From the NCBI RefSeq assembly GCF_029263155.1, contig NZ_JAJCYB010000073.1:19450-83449 (forward strand): DNA of 64,000 nt. Reading direction: 5' to 3'. The stretch's first letter is position 1; every line of letters starts with the position of its first letter. Origin of the DNA: Pseudonocardia sp. GTDB lineage: Bacteria > Actinomycetota > Actinomycetes > Mycobacteriales > Pseudonocardiaceae. Under the pieces are notes generated by a model. That model worked only from the letters and a program-made list of their open reading frames with translations. It did not search any database and was not told where the DNA came from. This document shows, in pieces, positions 8,168 through 16,263 of this stretch. The position numbers were made by a program, and so were the translations under genes.

Positions 8168-9618
8168 CCGTGGGCGAGGTCGGCGAAGCGGCTGTAGTGC
8201 AGCTGGTGGGCCACGGTGATCGTGTTCGTGGGGCCGTTGCGGTGCTTGGCCAGGATCAGGTCCGCCTCCCCCGCGCGGGGGTCGTCACGCTCGAACGCGT
8301 CGGGGCGGTGCAGCAGGATCACCATGTCGGCGTCCTGCTCGATGGACCCCGACTCGCGCAGGTCCGACAGCATCGGCCGCTTGTCGGTGCGCTGCTCGGG
8401 GCCGCGGTTGAGCTGGCTGATGGCCACCACCGGCACCTCGAGCTCCTTGGCCAGCAGCTTGATCTGCCGGGAGAACTCCGACACCTCCTGCTGGCGCGAC
8501 TCGACCTTGCGGCCCGACGACATCAGCTGCAGGTAGTCCAGGATCACGAGCTTGAGGTCGTTGCGCTGCTTGAGCCGCCGCGCCTTGGCCCGGATCTCCA
8601 TCAGCGTGAGGTTGGGCGAGTCGTCGATGAACAGCGGCGCCTCGCTGATCTCGGACATCCGCCGCGCCATGCGCGTCCAGTCGTCGTCGCTCATCCGGCC
8701 GGCGCGCATGTCGGCCAGCCGGATCCGCGCCTCCGCCGACAGCAGCCGCATGACGATCTCGGACTTGCTCATCTCCAGCGAGAACACCGCGCTCGTCATG
8801 CCGTGCTTGACCGAGCAGGACCGGGCGAAATCCAGTCCGAGGGTCGACTTGCCCAGCCCCGGTCGCGCCGCGACGACGATCATCTGGCCGGGGTGCAGGC
8901 CGTTGGTGGCCGCGTCGAGGTCGGTGAAGCCGGTGGGCACCCCCAGCGCCACGCCGCCGCGGGAGGCGATGGCGTCGATCTCGTCCATCGTGGGCTGCAG
9001 CAGCTCCTCCAGCGCGACGTAGTCCTCGCTGGTGGAACGCTCGCTGACGTCGTAGAGCGTGGCCTGCGCGCGGTCGACGACGTCGGCGACGTCGGCGCCG
9101 TCCGCCCCGTGGTAGCCCAGCTGCACGATGCGGGTGCCCGCCTGCACCAGCCGGCGCAGGATCGCCTTCTCCGCGACGATCTCGGCGTAGTAGGCCGCGT
9201 TGGCGGCGGTGGGGACCGTGGCGATGAGCGTGTGCAGGTAGGGCGCACCGCCGAGACGGATCAGATCGCCGTGGCGTTGCAGCTCCGCGGAGACCGTGAC
9301 GGCGTCGGCGGGCTCCCCGCGGCCGTAGAGGTCGAGGATGGTGTCGTAGACCGTCTGGTGCGCAGGCTTGTAGAAGTCGTCGGGCCGCAGCACCTCGACC
9401 ACGTCGGCGATCGCGTCCTTGCTCAGCAGCATCCCGCCCAGCACGGACTGCTCCGCGGTGAGGTCCTGGGGAGGCTGCCGGTCGAACGGCGACGCCGCGG
9501 CACCGTCGGACCCGCCCCCGGCGGCCCGCAGACCGCGCTCGGGGCCCGGGCGCGACCGGTCCGCCGCGCGGTCGTCGGAACCGGTCGCGTCCGGCCGCGT
9601 GACATCGCTCAGAGCCAT
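8164..9618 (-). CDS. dnaB: Replicative DNA helicase DnaB
   Basis: The 484-residue hexameric helicase that unwinds DNA ahead of the replication fork. A variable, charged N-terminal extension of about 45 residues precedes PPQDLTAEQSVLGGMLLSKD, the usual start of the DnaB N-domain. The RecA-like domain has Walker A ARPGLGKST (about residue 250) and Walker B VILDYLQLM. There is no intein, although actinobacterial dnaB genes sometimes carry one. Start is the ATG at 9618; the frame is open upstream but the homologous region begins shortly after this codon. It is separated from rplI by 514 bases, and its promoter region has an SOS box and DnaA boxes. The stop codon lies in an inverted-repeat element. 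Confidence 0.95.
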   Translation of the reverse strand: MALSDVTRPDATGSDDRAADRSRPGPERGLRAAGGGSDGAAASPFDRQPPQDLTAEQSVLGGMLLSKDAIADVVEVLRPDDFYKPAHQTVYDTILDLYGRGEPADAVTVSAELQRHGDLIRLGGAPYLHTLIATVPTAANAAYYAEIVAEKAILRRLVQAGTRIVQLGYHGADGADVADVVDRAQATLYDVSERSTSEDYVALEELLQPTMDEIDAIASRGGVALGVPTGFTDLDAATNGLHPGQMIVVAARPGLGKSTLGLDFARSCSVKHGMTSAVFSLEMSKSEIVMRLLSAEARIRLADMRAGRMSDDDWTRMARRMSEISEAPLFIDDSPNLTLMEIRAKARRLKQRNDLKLVILDYLQLMSSGRKVESRQQEVSEFSRQIKLLAKELEVPVVAISQLNRGPEQRTDKRPMLSDLRESGSIEQDADMVILLHRPDAFERDDPRAGEADLILAKHRNGPTNTITVAHQLHYSRFADLAHG

Positions 9619-9646
9619 ACGCTGCGTCACCCCCAACCTCAGTGTA

Positions 9647-9662
9647 TCGAACGTGCGTTCGA
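9647..9662. promoter_or_regulatory. SOS (LexA) box upstream of dnaB
   Basis: TCGAACGTGCGTTCGA is a perfect match to the actinobacterial LexA operator TCGAAC-N4-GTTCGA, and the palindrome extends one more base on each side. It ends 28 bases before the dnaB start codon, where a bound repressor would block transcription or early elongation. Confidence 0.75.
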
Positions 9663-9843
9663 TGCGCACGGGGTGGCGCGCCGTCGACGTCCCGGTGAAC
9701 GGAACCCGACATGCGGCCCGTCCTCCGAACCCCGCCGCGACGGTAGGACACCACCGGGGGTGCGGTCGAACCAGCCTGTTGACGGAGCTGGGGAGCACCT
9801 GGGGACGGATCGGCGGATCCCCAGGACGGGCCGGTGACCGTGC

Positions 9844-9918
9844 TGTGGACAGAGTGGGGACAACTGGGCGATTTCCCAGATATTGCCTGATCAGCTGCCC
9901 ATCCGTCGCTGTGGACAA
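9844..9918. promoter_or_regulatory. DnaA-box cluster upstream of dnaB
   Basis: TGTGGACAA at 9910-9918 is the exact reverse complement of the DnaA box TTGTCCACA. TGTGGACAG at 9844-9852 and TGGGGACAA at 9855-9863 each differ from it at one position. All three are in the same orientation within 75 bases. An AT-richer stretch (ATTTCCCAGATATTGCC) lies between them. They could let DnaA regulate dnaB; this is unlikely to be the main origin because dnaA, dnaN and rpmH are not here. Confidence 0.5.
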
Positions 9919-10132
9919 CATTGTGGGCGTGTCGCGCGGATCGCGCCTTCCGGCGTGTCGCGCCGGCGCCACCGGGCGCGTTCGGGCGGTCACCGGGCGA
10001 CGTCACCGTATCCCCCGGCGGGTCGCGCCCCACCGATCCGCCGCCGGCCGCCCGTCGGCCCGTGGAAACGTGAACGGGGCGGGACCCGGGCTCACGGCCC
10101 CGATCCCGCCCCGATCACAGAGCGTGATACTG

Positions 10133-10582
10133 CTACTGCGCGACGACCGCGACGTTCAGGTCGCTGGTGACCTCCGGGTGCAGGCGGACCGTGACCACGT
10201 GGGTGCCGGTGGTCTTGATCTGCCCGGGCACCTCGACGGCGCGCCGGTCGAGCGGCGGACCGCCCGCAGCCCGCACGGCGTCGACGATGTCGGCGGTGGT
10301 GACGGAGCCGAACAGCCGGCCCGACGATCCAGCGGACTTCGCCTTCACGGTGACGGTCAGGGCCCCGAGCTCGCCCGCGACCTCCTTGGCGTGGCCGAGG
10401 TCGCGGATCTGGCGGGCCTTCTGGGCGCGCTGGATCGAGGCCACCTGCTTCTCCGCGCCGCGGGTGGCCACGACGGCCATCGAGCGGGGCAGCAGGTAGT
10501 TGCGGCCGTAGCCGTCCTTGACCTCCACGATGTCGCCGGGCCCGCCCAGGTTCGGGACGTCGGCGGTGAGGATGAGCTTCAT
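10133..10582 (-). CDS. rplI: 50S ribosomal protein L9
   Basis: A 149-residue protein of the large ribosomal subunit. It begins MKLILTADVPNLGGPGDIVEVKDGYGRNYLLPRSMAVVA, the classical L9 N-terminal domain that binds 23S rRNA. A helix rich in Ala, Lys and Gln leads to the C-terminal domain. Length is typical. A GGGGAG lies a few bases before the ATG. It is the last gene of the rpsF-ssb-rpsR-rplI operon, 14 bases after rpsR. Confidence 0.97.
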   Translation of the reverse strand: MKLILTADVPNLGGPGDIVEVKDGYGRNYLLPRSMAVVATRGAEKQVASIQRAQKARQIRDLGHAKEVAGELGALTVTVKAKSAGSSGRLFGSVTTADIVDAVRAAGGPPLDRRAVEVPGQIKTTGTHVVTVRLHPEVTSDLNVAVVAQ

Positions 10583-10596
10583 CTGATTACTCCCCT

Positions 10597-10833
10597 CTAC
10601 CGTGCGGTGGAGGTGTAGGGCAGCAGGGCGACCTCGCGGGAGTTCTTGACCGCGACCGCGACGTCACGCTGGTGCTGGCGGCAGTTGCCGGTGACCCGAC
10701 GGGCCCGGATCTTTCCGCGGTCGGAGATGAACTTCCGCAGCAGGCCGGTGTCCTTGTAGTCGATGTCCTGGGCCTTGTCCTTGCAGAACGCGCACACCTT
10801 CTTCTTGGGCTTGCGCAGGACGGGCTTGGCCAT
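10597..10833 (-). CDS. rpsR: 30S ribosomal protein S18 (zinc-ribbon form)
   Basis: A 78-residue small-subunit protein that binds with S6 on the 30S platform. The core [24 protein letters not shown] is diagnostic. It keeps CAFC near residues 14-17 and a later C-x2-H, so it is the zinc-binding (C+) paralogue; zinc-free copies elsewhere in actinobacterial genomes are usually under Zur control. It lies between ssb and rplI in the conserved operon. Confidence 0.96.
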   Translation of the reverse strand: MAKPVLRKPKKKVCAFCKDKAQDIDYKDTGLLRKFISDRGKIRARRVTGNCRQHQRDVAVAVKNSREVALLPYTSTAR

Positions 10834-10885
10834 GGGGGTGCTCCTGGTGCTCGGTCACCGCACACGAGGTGCGGGAGGGGGTGTT

Positions 10886-11407
10886 CTAGAAGGGGGGCTC
10901 GTCGTCGGCGGCCGGGCCGCTCCCGGCGGGAGGGGCCGAGCCCCACGGGTCGTCGAGTCCTTGCCCGCCCGAACCGGTACTGCCGCGCGAGCCGCCGCCA
11001 CCCCCGCCGCTGTCGCCGCCGAAGCCACCGCCACCGCTGCCGCGGCTGACCTTGTTGACCTTGGCCGTGGCGTACTTGAGCGAGGGGCCGACCTCGTCGA
11101 CCTCCAGCTCGACCACGGTGCGCTTCTCGCCCTCGCGGGTCTCGAAGGAGCGCTGCCGCAGCCGGCCCGACACCATCACCCGCATACCGCGGGTGAGGGT
11201 CTCGGCGACGTTCTCCGCGGCCTGGCGCCACACGTTGCAGCGCAGGAACAGCGCGTCGCCGTCCTTCCACTCACCGGTCTGCTTGTCGAAGTTCCGGGGG
11301 GTGGAGGCCACGGTGAAGTTGGCGACCGCGGCTCCGGACGGGGTGAACCGCAGCTCCGGGTCGGCGGTGAGGTTGCCGACCACGGTGATGACAGTCTCGC
11401 CAGCCAT
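10886..11407 (-). CDS. ssb: Single-stranded DNA-binding protein
   Basis: A 173-residue SSB that coats single-stranded DNA in replication and repair. The OB-fold (about residues 1-115) starts [20 protein letters not shown] and includes [20 protein letters not shown] Gly/Ser-rich linker follows (about 120-150), and the acidic tip ends DDEPPF, which docks partner proteins. Typical length for actinobacteria. It lies 10 bases after rpsF in the operon. Confidence 0.97.
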   Translation of the reverse strand: MAGETVITVVGNLTADPELRFTPSGAAVANFTVASTPRNFDKQTGEWKDGDALFLRCNVWRQAAENVAETLTRGMRVMVSGRLRQRSFETREGEKRTVVELEVDEVGPSLKYATAKVNKVSRGSGGGGFGGDSGGGGGGSRGSTGSGGQGLDDPWGSAPPAGSGPAADDEPPF

Positions 11408-11417
11408 CGCCGCCGCC

Positions 11418-11756
11418 TCAGCCGGCTGCGGCGGTGGCGGGAACGGGCGCTGGCGCCGCGACGGCGCGCTTCGGCTCGCGGCGCATCACCTTGGTGCGCA
11501 GCACGGACTCGTTGAGCCCCAGCTGGCGGTCGAGCTCGGCGACGGTGGCCGGCTCGCAGGTGATCTCGAGGACGGCGTAGATGCCCTCCGCGTGCTTGAG
11601 GATCTCGAAGGCCATGCGGCGCTTGCCCCAGACCTCGATCTTCTCGACGGTGCCCTTGTCGTTCTTGACGACAGTGAGGAACTGCTCCAGCGACGGCGTC
11701 ACGGTGCGCTCGTCGAGGCTGGGGTCGAGGATGACCATCAGCTCGTAATGACGCAT
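11418..11756 (-). CDS. rpsF: 30S ribosomal protein S6
   Basis: A 112-residue small-subunit protein beginning [19 protein letters not shown], the standard S6 start, with an Ala/Pro-rich tail. The ATG at 11756 is preferred over an in-frame GTG nine bases upstream, because an AGGAGG lies 12 bases before the ATG and only 3 before the GTG. It is the first gene of rpsF-ssb-rpsR-rplI. The leader can fold so that this AGGAGG is paired, which suggests translational control. Confidence 0.96.
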   Translation of the reverse strand: MRHYELMVILDPSLDERTVTPSLEQFLTVVKNDKGTVEKIEVWGKRRMAFEILKHAEGIYAVLEITCEPATVAELDRQLGLNESVLRTKVMRREPKRAVAAPAPVPATAAAG

Positions 11757-11817
11757 GAGAACCACTCACCTCCTACGGTCTGAAACGGTCGCGGGAAATC
11801 CGCGACAGGAGGTTCTC
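11757..11817 (-). promoter_or_regulatory. rpsF mRNA leader that can hide the ribosome binding site
   Basis: On the transcript, GAGAACCTCCT (11807-11817) is complementary to the AGGAGG (11769-11774) and to the GGTTCTC (11757-11763) just before the rpsF ATG, leaving a short asymmetric bulge. Between them a second hairpin, GTCGCGG and CCGCGAC, can form. The outer helix therefore masks the Shine-Dalgarno sequence. S6:S18-binding leader RNAs with this role are known from many bacteria; assignment to that family is inference. Confidence 0.6.
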
Positions 11818-12007
11818 ACGCCGCCCCGACAGAATCGGGCCCTCGGATGGTGAGCGGGGACGACGGCGGCCAGGTGGGCGCCGGTCGGGGTGGCCCGTCG
11901 AGGCTACCAGCGCGAACGTGCCCACCCCGCACCGGCCGGGCGGTCGGGAGCCGGCGACCGGCGCGCGCCCGCCCCGGACCGTCGGGGCGGGCCACTATCC
12001 TTCGCCC

Positions 12008-12778
12008 ATGCTCATCGGGGCCCACGTACGGGAGGACGACCCGGTCGTCACGGCGGCTGCGCGGGGTGCCGACATCGTGCAGATGTTCCTGGCCGACCCG
12101 CAGGGCTGGAAGAAGCCACCGTCGCACCCGCAGGCCGAGGCGCTGCGCGCGGGCGAGGTCGCCGTGGTGGTGCACTCGCCCTACGTCGTGAACCTGGCGT
12201 CGCTGAACAACCGCATCCGCATCCCGTCGCGCAAGCTCGTCGTCCAGCACGCCGAGGTGGCGGCCGAGGTCGGGGCGATCGGGCTCGTCGTGCACGGTGG
12301 GCACGTCACCCAGGGCGAGGACGCCGCCACGGGCGTGGACAACTGGCGCAAGTTCTTCGCCCGCCAGGCCGACGCGGGCGGCTTCGCGGTGCCGATCCTC
12401 ATCGAGAACACCGCGGGCGGCGACCACGCGATGGCCCGACGCTTCGACGCGCTCGCCCGGCTGTGGGACGCCGTCGGCGAGTACGGGGCCGGCTTCTGCC
12501 TCGACACCTGCCACGCCCACGCGGGCGGCGAGGAGCTGGTCGGGGTCGTCGACCGCGCGCGGGCGATCACCGGCCGGATCGATCTGGTGCACCTCAACGA
12601 CTCGCGCGACGAGTTCGACTCGGCCCGCGACCGGCATGCCAACATCGGCGCAGGCACGATCGACCCCGAGGTGCTCGCCGCGGTCTGCGCGGCCGCGCAG
12701 GCGCCGGTCGTCGTGGAGACACCCGCGGAGGGGCAGGCCGCCGACATCGCGTTCCTCCGCGAGCGGCTGGGGCCGTGA
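12008..12778 (+). CDS. nfo: Deoxyribonuclease IV (apurinic/apyrimidinic endonuclease)
   Basis: A 256-residue TIM-barrel protein of the AP endonuclease 2/endonuclease IV family, which cuts DNA at abasic sites in base excision repair. Likely metal ligands can be seen in order: VVHSPYVVNLAS, GLVVHGGHVTQG, ILIENTAGG, GFCLDTCHAHAGG, HLNDSRDEFDSARDRHANIG and VVETP. The HANIG block is diagnostic. The start ATG follows a CCTTCGCCC leader with no clear Shine-Dalgarno, so the mRNA may be leaderless. Its stop overlaps the next gene in GTGA. Confidence 0.88.
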   Translation: MLIGAHVREDDPVVTAAARGADIVQMFLADPQGWKKPPSHPQAEALRAGEVAVVVHSPYVVNLASLNNRIRIPSRKLVVQHAEVAAEVGAIGLVVHGGHVTQGEDAATGVDNWRKFFARQADAGGFAVPILIENTAGGDHAMARRFDALARLWDAVGEYGAGFCLDTCHAHAGGEELVGVVDRARAITGRIDLVHLNDSRDEFDSARDRHANIGAGTIDPEVLAAVCAAAQAPVVVETPAEGQAADIAFLRERLGP

Positions 12779-14190
12779 TCGGGACGGCCCTCGGCTCGTC
12801 CACCCCGGCGTCCGACCGACCGTCGCTGCGCCGCCTCGGCACGGCGGGAGGCGGGATCGTGCTGGTCGTGGTGGTCGCCCTCACCGGCCTCACCCTGCTG
12901 CTCGGCTACGCCAACAAGGCCCGCTGCACCGGTCCGGAGTACGACGCGGCGGGCCGCAGCACGCCCGACTACGGCGTCCGCATCGACCGCGACGTCTGCT
13001 ACTCCGACATCCAGTACCTGTGGCTGGGTCGCGAGATCGACCAGCACGTGTTCCCGTACGTCTCCGGGTCGATCACCCCGGAGGGGCGCCTCGCCGGAGG
13101 GGCGGTCGAGTACCCGGTGCTCACAGGGCTGCTGATGTGGGCCGGGGCACTGTTCGCCGACACCGACGGCGGGTTCCTGCTCGGCTCGGCGTTGCTGATG
13201 GCGCCGTTCGGGCTACTCACCGGCTGGATGCTGGGGCGGCTGGCCCGGTGGCGCGCACTGGTGTGGGCGCTGGGCCCGCCGGTGGTGCTCTACGCGTTCC
13301 ACAACTGGGACCTGCCGGTCGTGGCCTGCGCGGTGGGAGCCGTGTACGTCGTGCACGGCCGCGGCGAGCGGCAGCCGCTGGTCGATCGGGCCACGGTGGC
13401 CGCGGTGCTGCTCGGCCTCGGTGTGGCACTGAAGGTCTACCCGGGCGCGTTCGTGCTCCCGCTGGCGCTGTACGTGCTGGCCCACTCCCGGCCCGGCGCG
13501 CTGCACTGGCGCGGCGCCCTGCGGGTCCCGGTCGCCGCCGCGGTCACCGTGGTGGCGGTCAACCTGCCCTTCGCGCTGGCCGGCTACGAGGGCTGGCGGG
13601 CGTCGTTCGCGTTCCAGCAGCAACGCGCGGTCGACCTCACCACCAACTCGATCTGGTACTGGGGTTTCCGGCCCGGCTCCGACCCCGGCGACGCCGCCTT
13701 CCAGGACGCGGTGGACACGCTCTCACCGGCGCTGGTGCTGCTGTCGTTCGCGCTGGCGTGCGCCGTGGGCTGGTGGCGGTTCCGCCGTTCCGGCACGTAC
13801 CCGTGGGTCGCCGTGAGCGGCGCGATGCTGTGCGGGTTCATGCTGCTGCACAAGGTGCACTCGCCGCAGTACACGCTGTGGCTGCTGCCGTTCCTCGTGC
13901 TGCTCGCCGTGCCGTGGGGCTACGTCGCCGCCTACTTCGCGGCCGACGCCGCGATGGGGATCGGGATCTTCCGGTGGTTCTACGCGGTGAAGACCGGCGA
14001 GGGCGCCGGGATCTACGAGGGGCTCTCCGCCCAGGCCGTGGCGGTCGGCGTGTGGGGCCGCGCCGCGCTGCTCCTCGCCCTCTTCGTCCTGTTCCTGCGC
14101 TCGCCGGACCCCCTGGCCGAGGGCGCCACAGTTGCCGGCGCCGCTAGCGCCAGGCGAACACCGGCTGCTCCAGGTGCGCCACCCGGGTAG
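12775..14190 (+). CDS. GT87-type membrane glycosyltransferase (DUF2029)
   Basis: A 471-residue polytopic membrane protein with about eleven hydrophobic segments. After the first helix come VCYSDIQYLWLGREI and GAVEYPVLTGLLMW; the shared CYSD and EYPVLTG stretches are hallmarks of actinobacterial GT87/DUF2029 proteins, which are thought to use polyprenyl-phosphate sugars outside the membrane. It starts at a GTG coupled to nfo. A homologue lies on the opposite strand 0.5 kb away. Its last 47 bases overlap the convergent Nudix gene. Sugar and acceptor are unknown. Confidence 0.8.
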   Translation: MIGTALGSSTPASDRPSLRRLGTAGGGIVLVVVVALTGLTLLLGYANKARCTGPEYDAAGRSTPDYGVRIDRDVCYSDIQYLWLGREIDQHVFPYVSGSITPEGRLAGGAVEYPVLTGLLMWAGALFADTDGGFLLGSALLMAPFGLLTGWMLGRLARWRALVWALGPPVVLYAFHNWDLPVVACAVGAVYVVHGRGERQPLVDRATVAAVLLGLGVALKVYPGAFVLPLALYVLAHSRPGALHWRGALRVPVAAAVTVVAVNLPFALAGYEGWRASFAFQQQRAVDLTTNSIWYWGFRPGSDPGDAAFQDAVDTLSPALVLLSFALACAVGWWRFRRSGTYPWVAVSGAMLCGFMLLHKVHSPQYTLWLLPFLVLLAVPWGYVAAYFAADAAMGIGIFRWFYAVKTGEGAGIYEGLSAQAVAVGVWGRAALLLALFVLFLRSPDPLAEGATVAGAASARRTPAAPGAPPG

Positions 14191-14740
14191 CCCGCCCCCG
14201 CAGCACCACCTCGCGGAACTGGTGCAGCACCGCACCGGTCGGGGCGTGCACGAACCGGTCGAACAGCGGCAGCTGGATCACCGGCGCATCCGACTCCGGG
14301 ATGGTGACGAACCGCGGCTCCACGTCGATGAGGTCCAGCGGTACGCGGTGCACCTCACCCACCTCGTCCGGGTTGGGGGTGAGTTCGGTGGCCGCCCCGG
14401 CCCACACCACGACCGGGGTGATGACGTACCCGGAGCGGGTGGCGTAGTCGTCGAGCATGCCGAGCTCGTCGCCCGCGGCCAGCTGCAGCCCGAGCTCCTC
14501 GGCGAGCTCGCGCCGCGCCGCCTCGCCCGCGCTCTCGCCGTCGTCGGTGCGTCCGCCGGGCAGCGCCCACTGGCCCGCGTGCCGGCGCAGGCCCGCGGCG
14601 CGACGGGTCAGCAGGAACGAGAGCCCGTCCGGCCCGTCCACCAGCGCGATCGCGACGGCCGCGGCCGTCAACCCGGACCGGGCAGCCGGCCTGCGCTCGA
14701 AACGGCGGAGCGCGGCGGCGACGGCGGACCGGGTGACCAT
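14144..14740 (-). CDS. Nudix hydrolase, CoA-pyrophosphatase-like
   Basis: A 198-residue Nudix protein. The full box G-x5-E-x7-RE-L-x-EE-x-G-L is present (about residues 62-84; GRTDDGE then [10 protein letters not shown]). The preceding [21 protein letters not shown] resembles the LLTxRSxxLRxHxGQ motif of CoA diphosphatases (NudL), hence the tentative call. The start ATG lies inside the 3' end of the upstream GT87 gene (73-base overlap on the same strand) and the 3' end overlaps the convergent GT87 gene by 47 bases. A later start is possible. Confidence 0.78.
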   Translation of the reverse strand: MVTRSAVAAALRRFERRPAARSGLTAAAVAIALVDGPDGLSFLLTRRAAGLRRHAGQWALPGGRTDDGESAGEAARRELAEELGLQLAAGDELGMLDDYATRSGYVITPVVVWAGAATELTPNPDEVGEVHRVPLDLIDVEPRFVTIPESDAPVIQLPLFDRFVHAPTGAVLHQFREVVLRGRATRVAHLEQPVFAWR

Positions 14741-16263
14741 GGGGCGATCCTGCCCGACGCGACCGGCCAGTCGGGGTCGTCGAGACCGATCGCACGTACC
14801 GGGTCGGTTCCCGGCCGCAGCACCGTTCGCACCACCAGCACGCAGAGGCCGAGCACGGCGGCGTCGCGCAGGAGCACGGTTGCGAGGAACCAGTCCGGCG
14901 GGAGGCCCATGTTGGCCGGGGTGAGGTAGTAGTACATCCGGGGCACCCAGACCAGCGCGTCCACGACCATCCACGCCAGCAGCAGCCGCGTGTGGGGGAG
15001 CGCGAGGACGGCCAGCGGCACCAGCCAGAGCGAGTACTGGGGGCTCCACACCTTGTTGGCCAGCAGGAACGCCGCCACCACGAGGAACGCCAGCGACGCG
15101 AGGCGCGGAGTGCGTGGCGCGAACCAGGCGAGCACGCCGATCCCGGCGCAGCACACCAGGAACAGCAGCGCGGAGACGCCGTTGAGCACGGCGGGGGCCT
15201 CGCCCGCCGCCAGCGGGCCGTCGAACCCGGCCCACCCGCTGAAGTGGCTGAGCGCGAAGTAGAGCGAGTCCGGATCGGCCGGCCGCGACCGGTTGAGCCG
15301 GAAGAACTCCCACCAGCCCGTGGGGTACGCGAGCGCCACCGGGAGGTTGACCGCGACCACGGTGGCCACGGCCGCCCCGATCGCACGCAGCGGGGCGGCC
15401 GGGCTGCCACCGTCGCGCCGGCGCCGCAGCCCCACGAGCAGCACCGGCAGCAGGAGCAGCAGCGGGTAGAACTTGAATCCGCCGCCCACCCCGATCAGCA
15501 CCCCGGCCAGCCATGGCCGCCCCCTGGCCAGCGCGAGCATCCCGAGGGTGGCCGACCCGACGGCCAGTGCGTCGAAGTTGGTGAACACGTGCACCGCGAC
15601 CAGCGGGGACAGCGCCACCAGCGTGGCGTCCCACGGCCGCGACGGGCGCAGCGCGTGCGCGGCCCACACCGTGGCCAGCCACGCCAGTGCGAGCCACGCC
15701 GCGGAGATGTCGAAGTAGACGACCACGGGCAGCGCCGAGGGCAGCCAGCCGACCCCCCGCCAGACGTCGGCGGCGCGGGCGGCGAACCACTGGTAGAAGC
15801 CGGTGAGCACCGGGTACTCCATGTACCGCACCCGCTCGTCCGGGCCGCCCGCGTTCTCGATCCACGGGTCGCGGTAGGGCAGCGCGGCCGGGTCGTCGAG
15901 GTTCTGGATGCCGTAGAGCGGCACCGTGTCCGAGTAGCACATCGCCACGTACTGGCGGTCGTCCCGCCAGTCGAGGGCCAGCGCGCCGTCGTCGGTGGTG
16001 TACTGCTGCAGGCAGCCCGCCTTGCCCAGCCAGCCCAGCGCGAGCACCGCGACGGCGATCAGCAGCACCACGCGCAGCGGGGTCCAGAACCGGGCCCGGC
16101 CGACGAGGGCGTGGCGTCCCAACGGCCCGCCGATCAGCCGGCTCGCCGCAGCCGCGAACGGATCCGCCCAGCTCGGCACGACCCGCCCGGCCGCCGGGTC
16201 GCCGGATCGCGGCGGAGGTGCCCCGGCCCCGTCGGGCCGACCCGCGGGGCCGGGCACCGTCAC
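14668..16263 (-). CDS. GT87-type membrane glycosyltransferase (DUF2029), Rv0051-like
   Basis: A 531-residue membrane protein with a Pro-rich cytoplasmic N-terminus of about 70 residues and some eleven hydrophobic segments. It has [15 protein letters not shown] and [15 protein letters not shown], the same family stretches as the plus-strand paralogue. Its place directly after ponA (GTGA overlap) is that of Rv0051 in M. tuberculosis, so a role linked to cell envelope assembly is reasonable but unproven. Confidence 0.82.
   Translation of the reverse strand: MTVPGPAGRPDGAGAPPPRSGDPAAGRVVPSWADPFAAAASRLIGGPLGRHALVGRARFWTPLRVVLLIAVAVLALGWLGKAGCLQQYTTDDGALALDWRDDRQYVAMCYSDTVPLYGIQNLDDPAALPYRDPWIENAGGPDERVRYMEYPVLTGFYQWFAARAADVWRGVGWLPSALPVVVYFDISAAWLALAWLATVWAAHALRPSRPWDATLVALSPLVAVHVFTNFDALAVGSATLGMLALARGRPWLAGVLIGVGGGFKFYPLLLLLPVLLVGLRRRRDGGSPAAPLRAIGAAVATVVAVNLPVALAYPTGWWEFFRLNRSRPADPDSLYFALSHFSGWAGFDGPLAAGEAPAVLNGVSALLFLVCCAGIGVLAWFAPRTPRLASLAFLVVAAFLLANKVWSPQYSLWLVPLAVLALPHTRLLLAWMVVDALVWVPRMYYYLTPANMGLPPDWFLATVLLRDAAVLGLCVLVVRTVLRPGTDPVRAIGLDDPDWPVASGRIAPWSPGPPSPPRSAVSSAGRLPGPG

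Larger units (their letters stand above)
9619..10132. other. 514-base intergenic region between rplI and dnaB
   Basis: No convincing gene is present; open frames here are extensions or shadows. It holds the SOS box near dnaB and three DnaA-box-like nonamers at 9844-9918. Next to the rplI stop, about 10075-10125, lies a GC-rich stretch with GGGGCGGGACCC and GATCCCGCCCC complementary to each other, which could be the rplI operon terminator. Confidence 0.6.

Noticed and set aside
9844..9918. The DnaA-box cluster as the chromosomal origin
   Set aside because: No dnaA, dnaN, recF, gyrB or rpmH gene is present and only three boxes are seen; a regulatory role is more likely.
14668..14740. A frameshift between the GT87 gene and the Nudix gene
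   Set aside because: The 73-base overlap looked suspicious, but both proteins have complete domains and sensible ends, so it is an ordinary same-strand overlap or a slightly late Nudix start.
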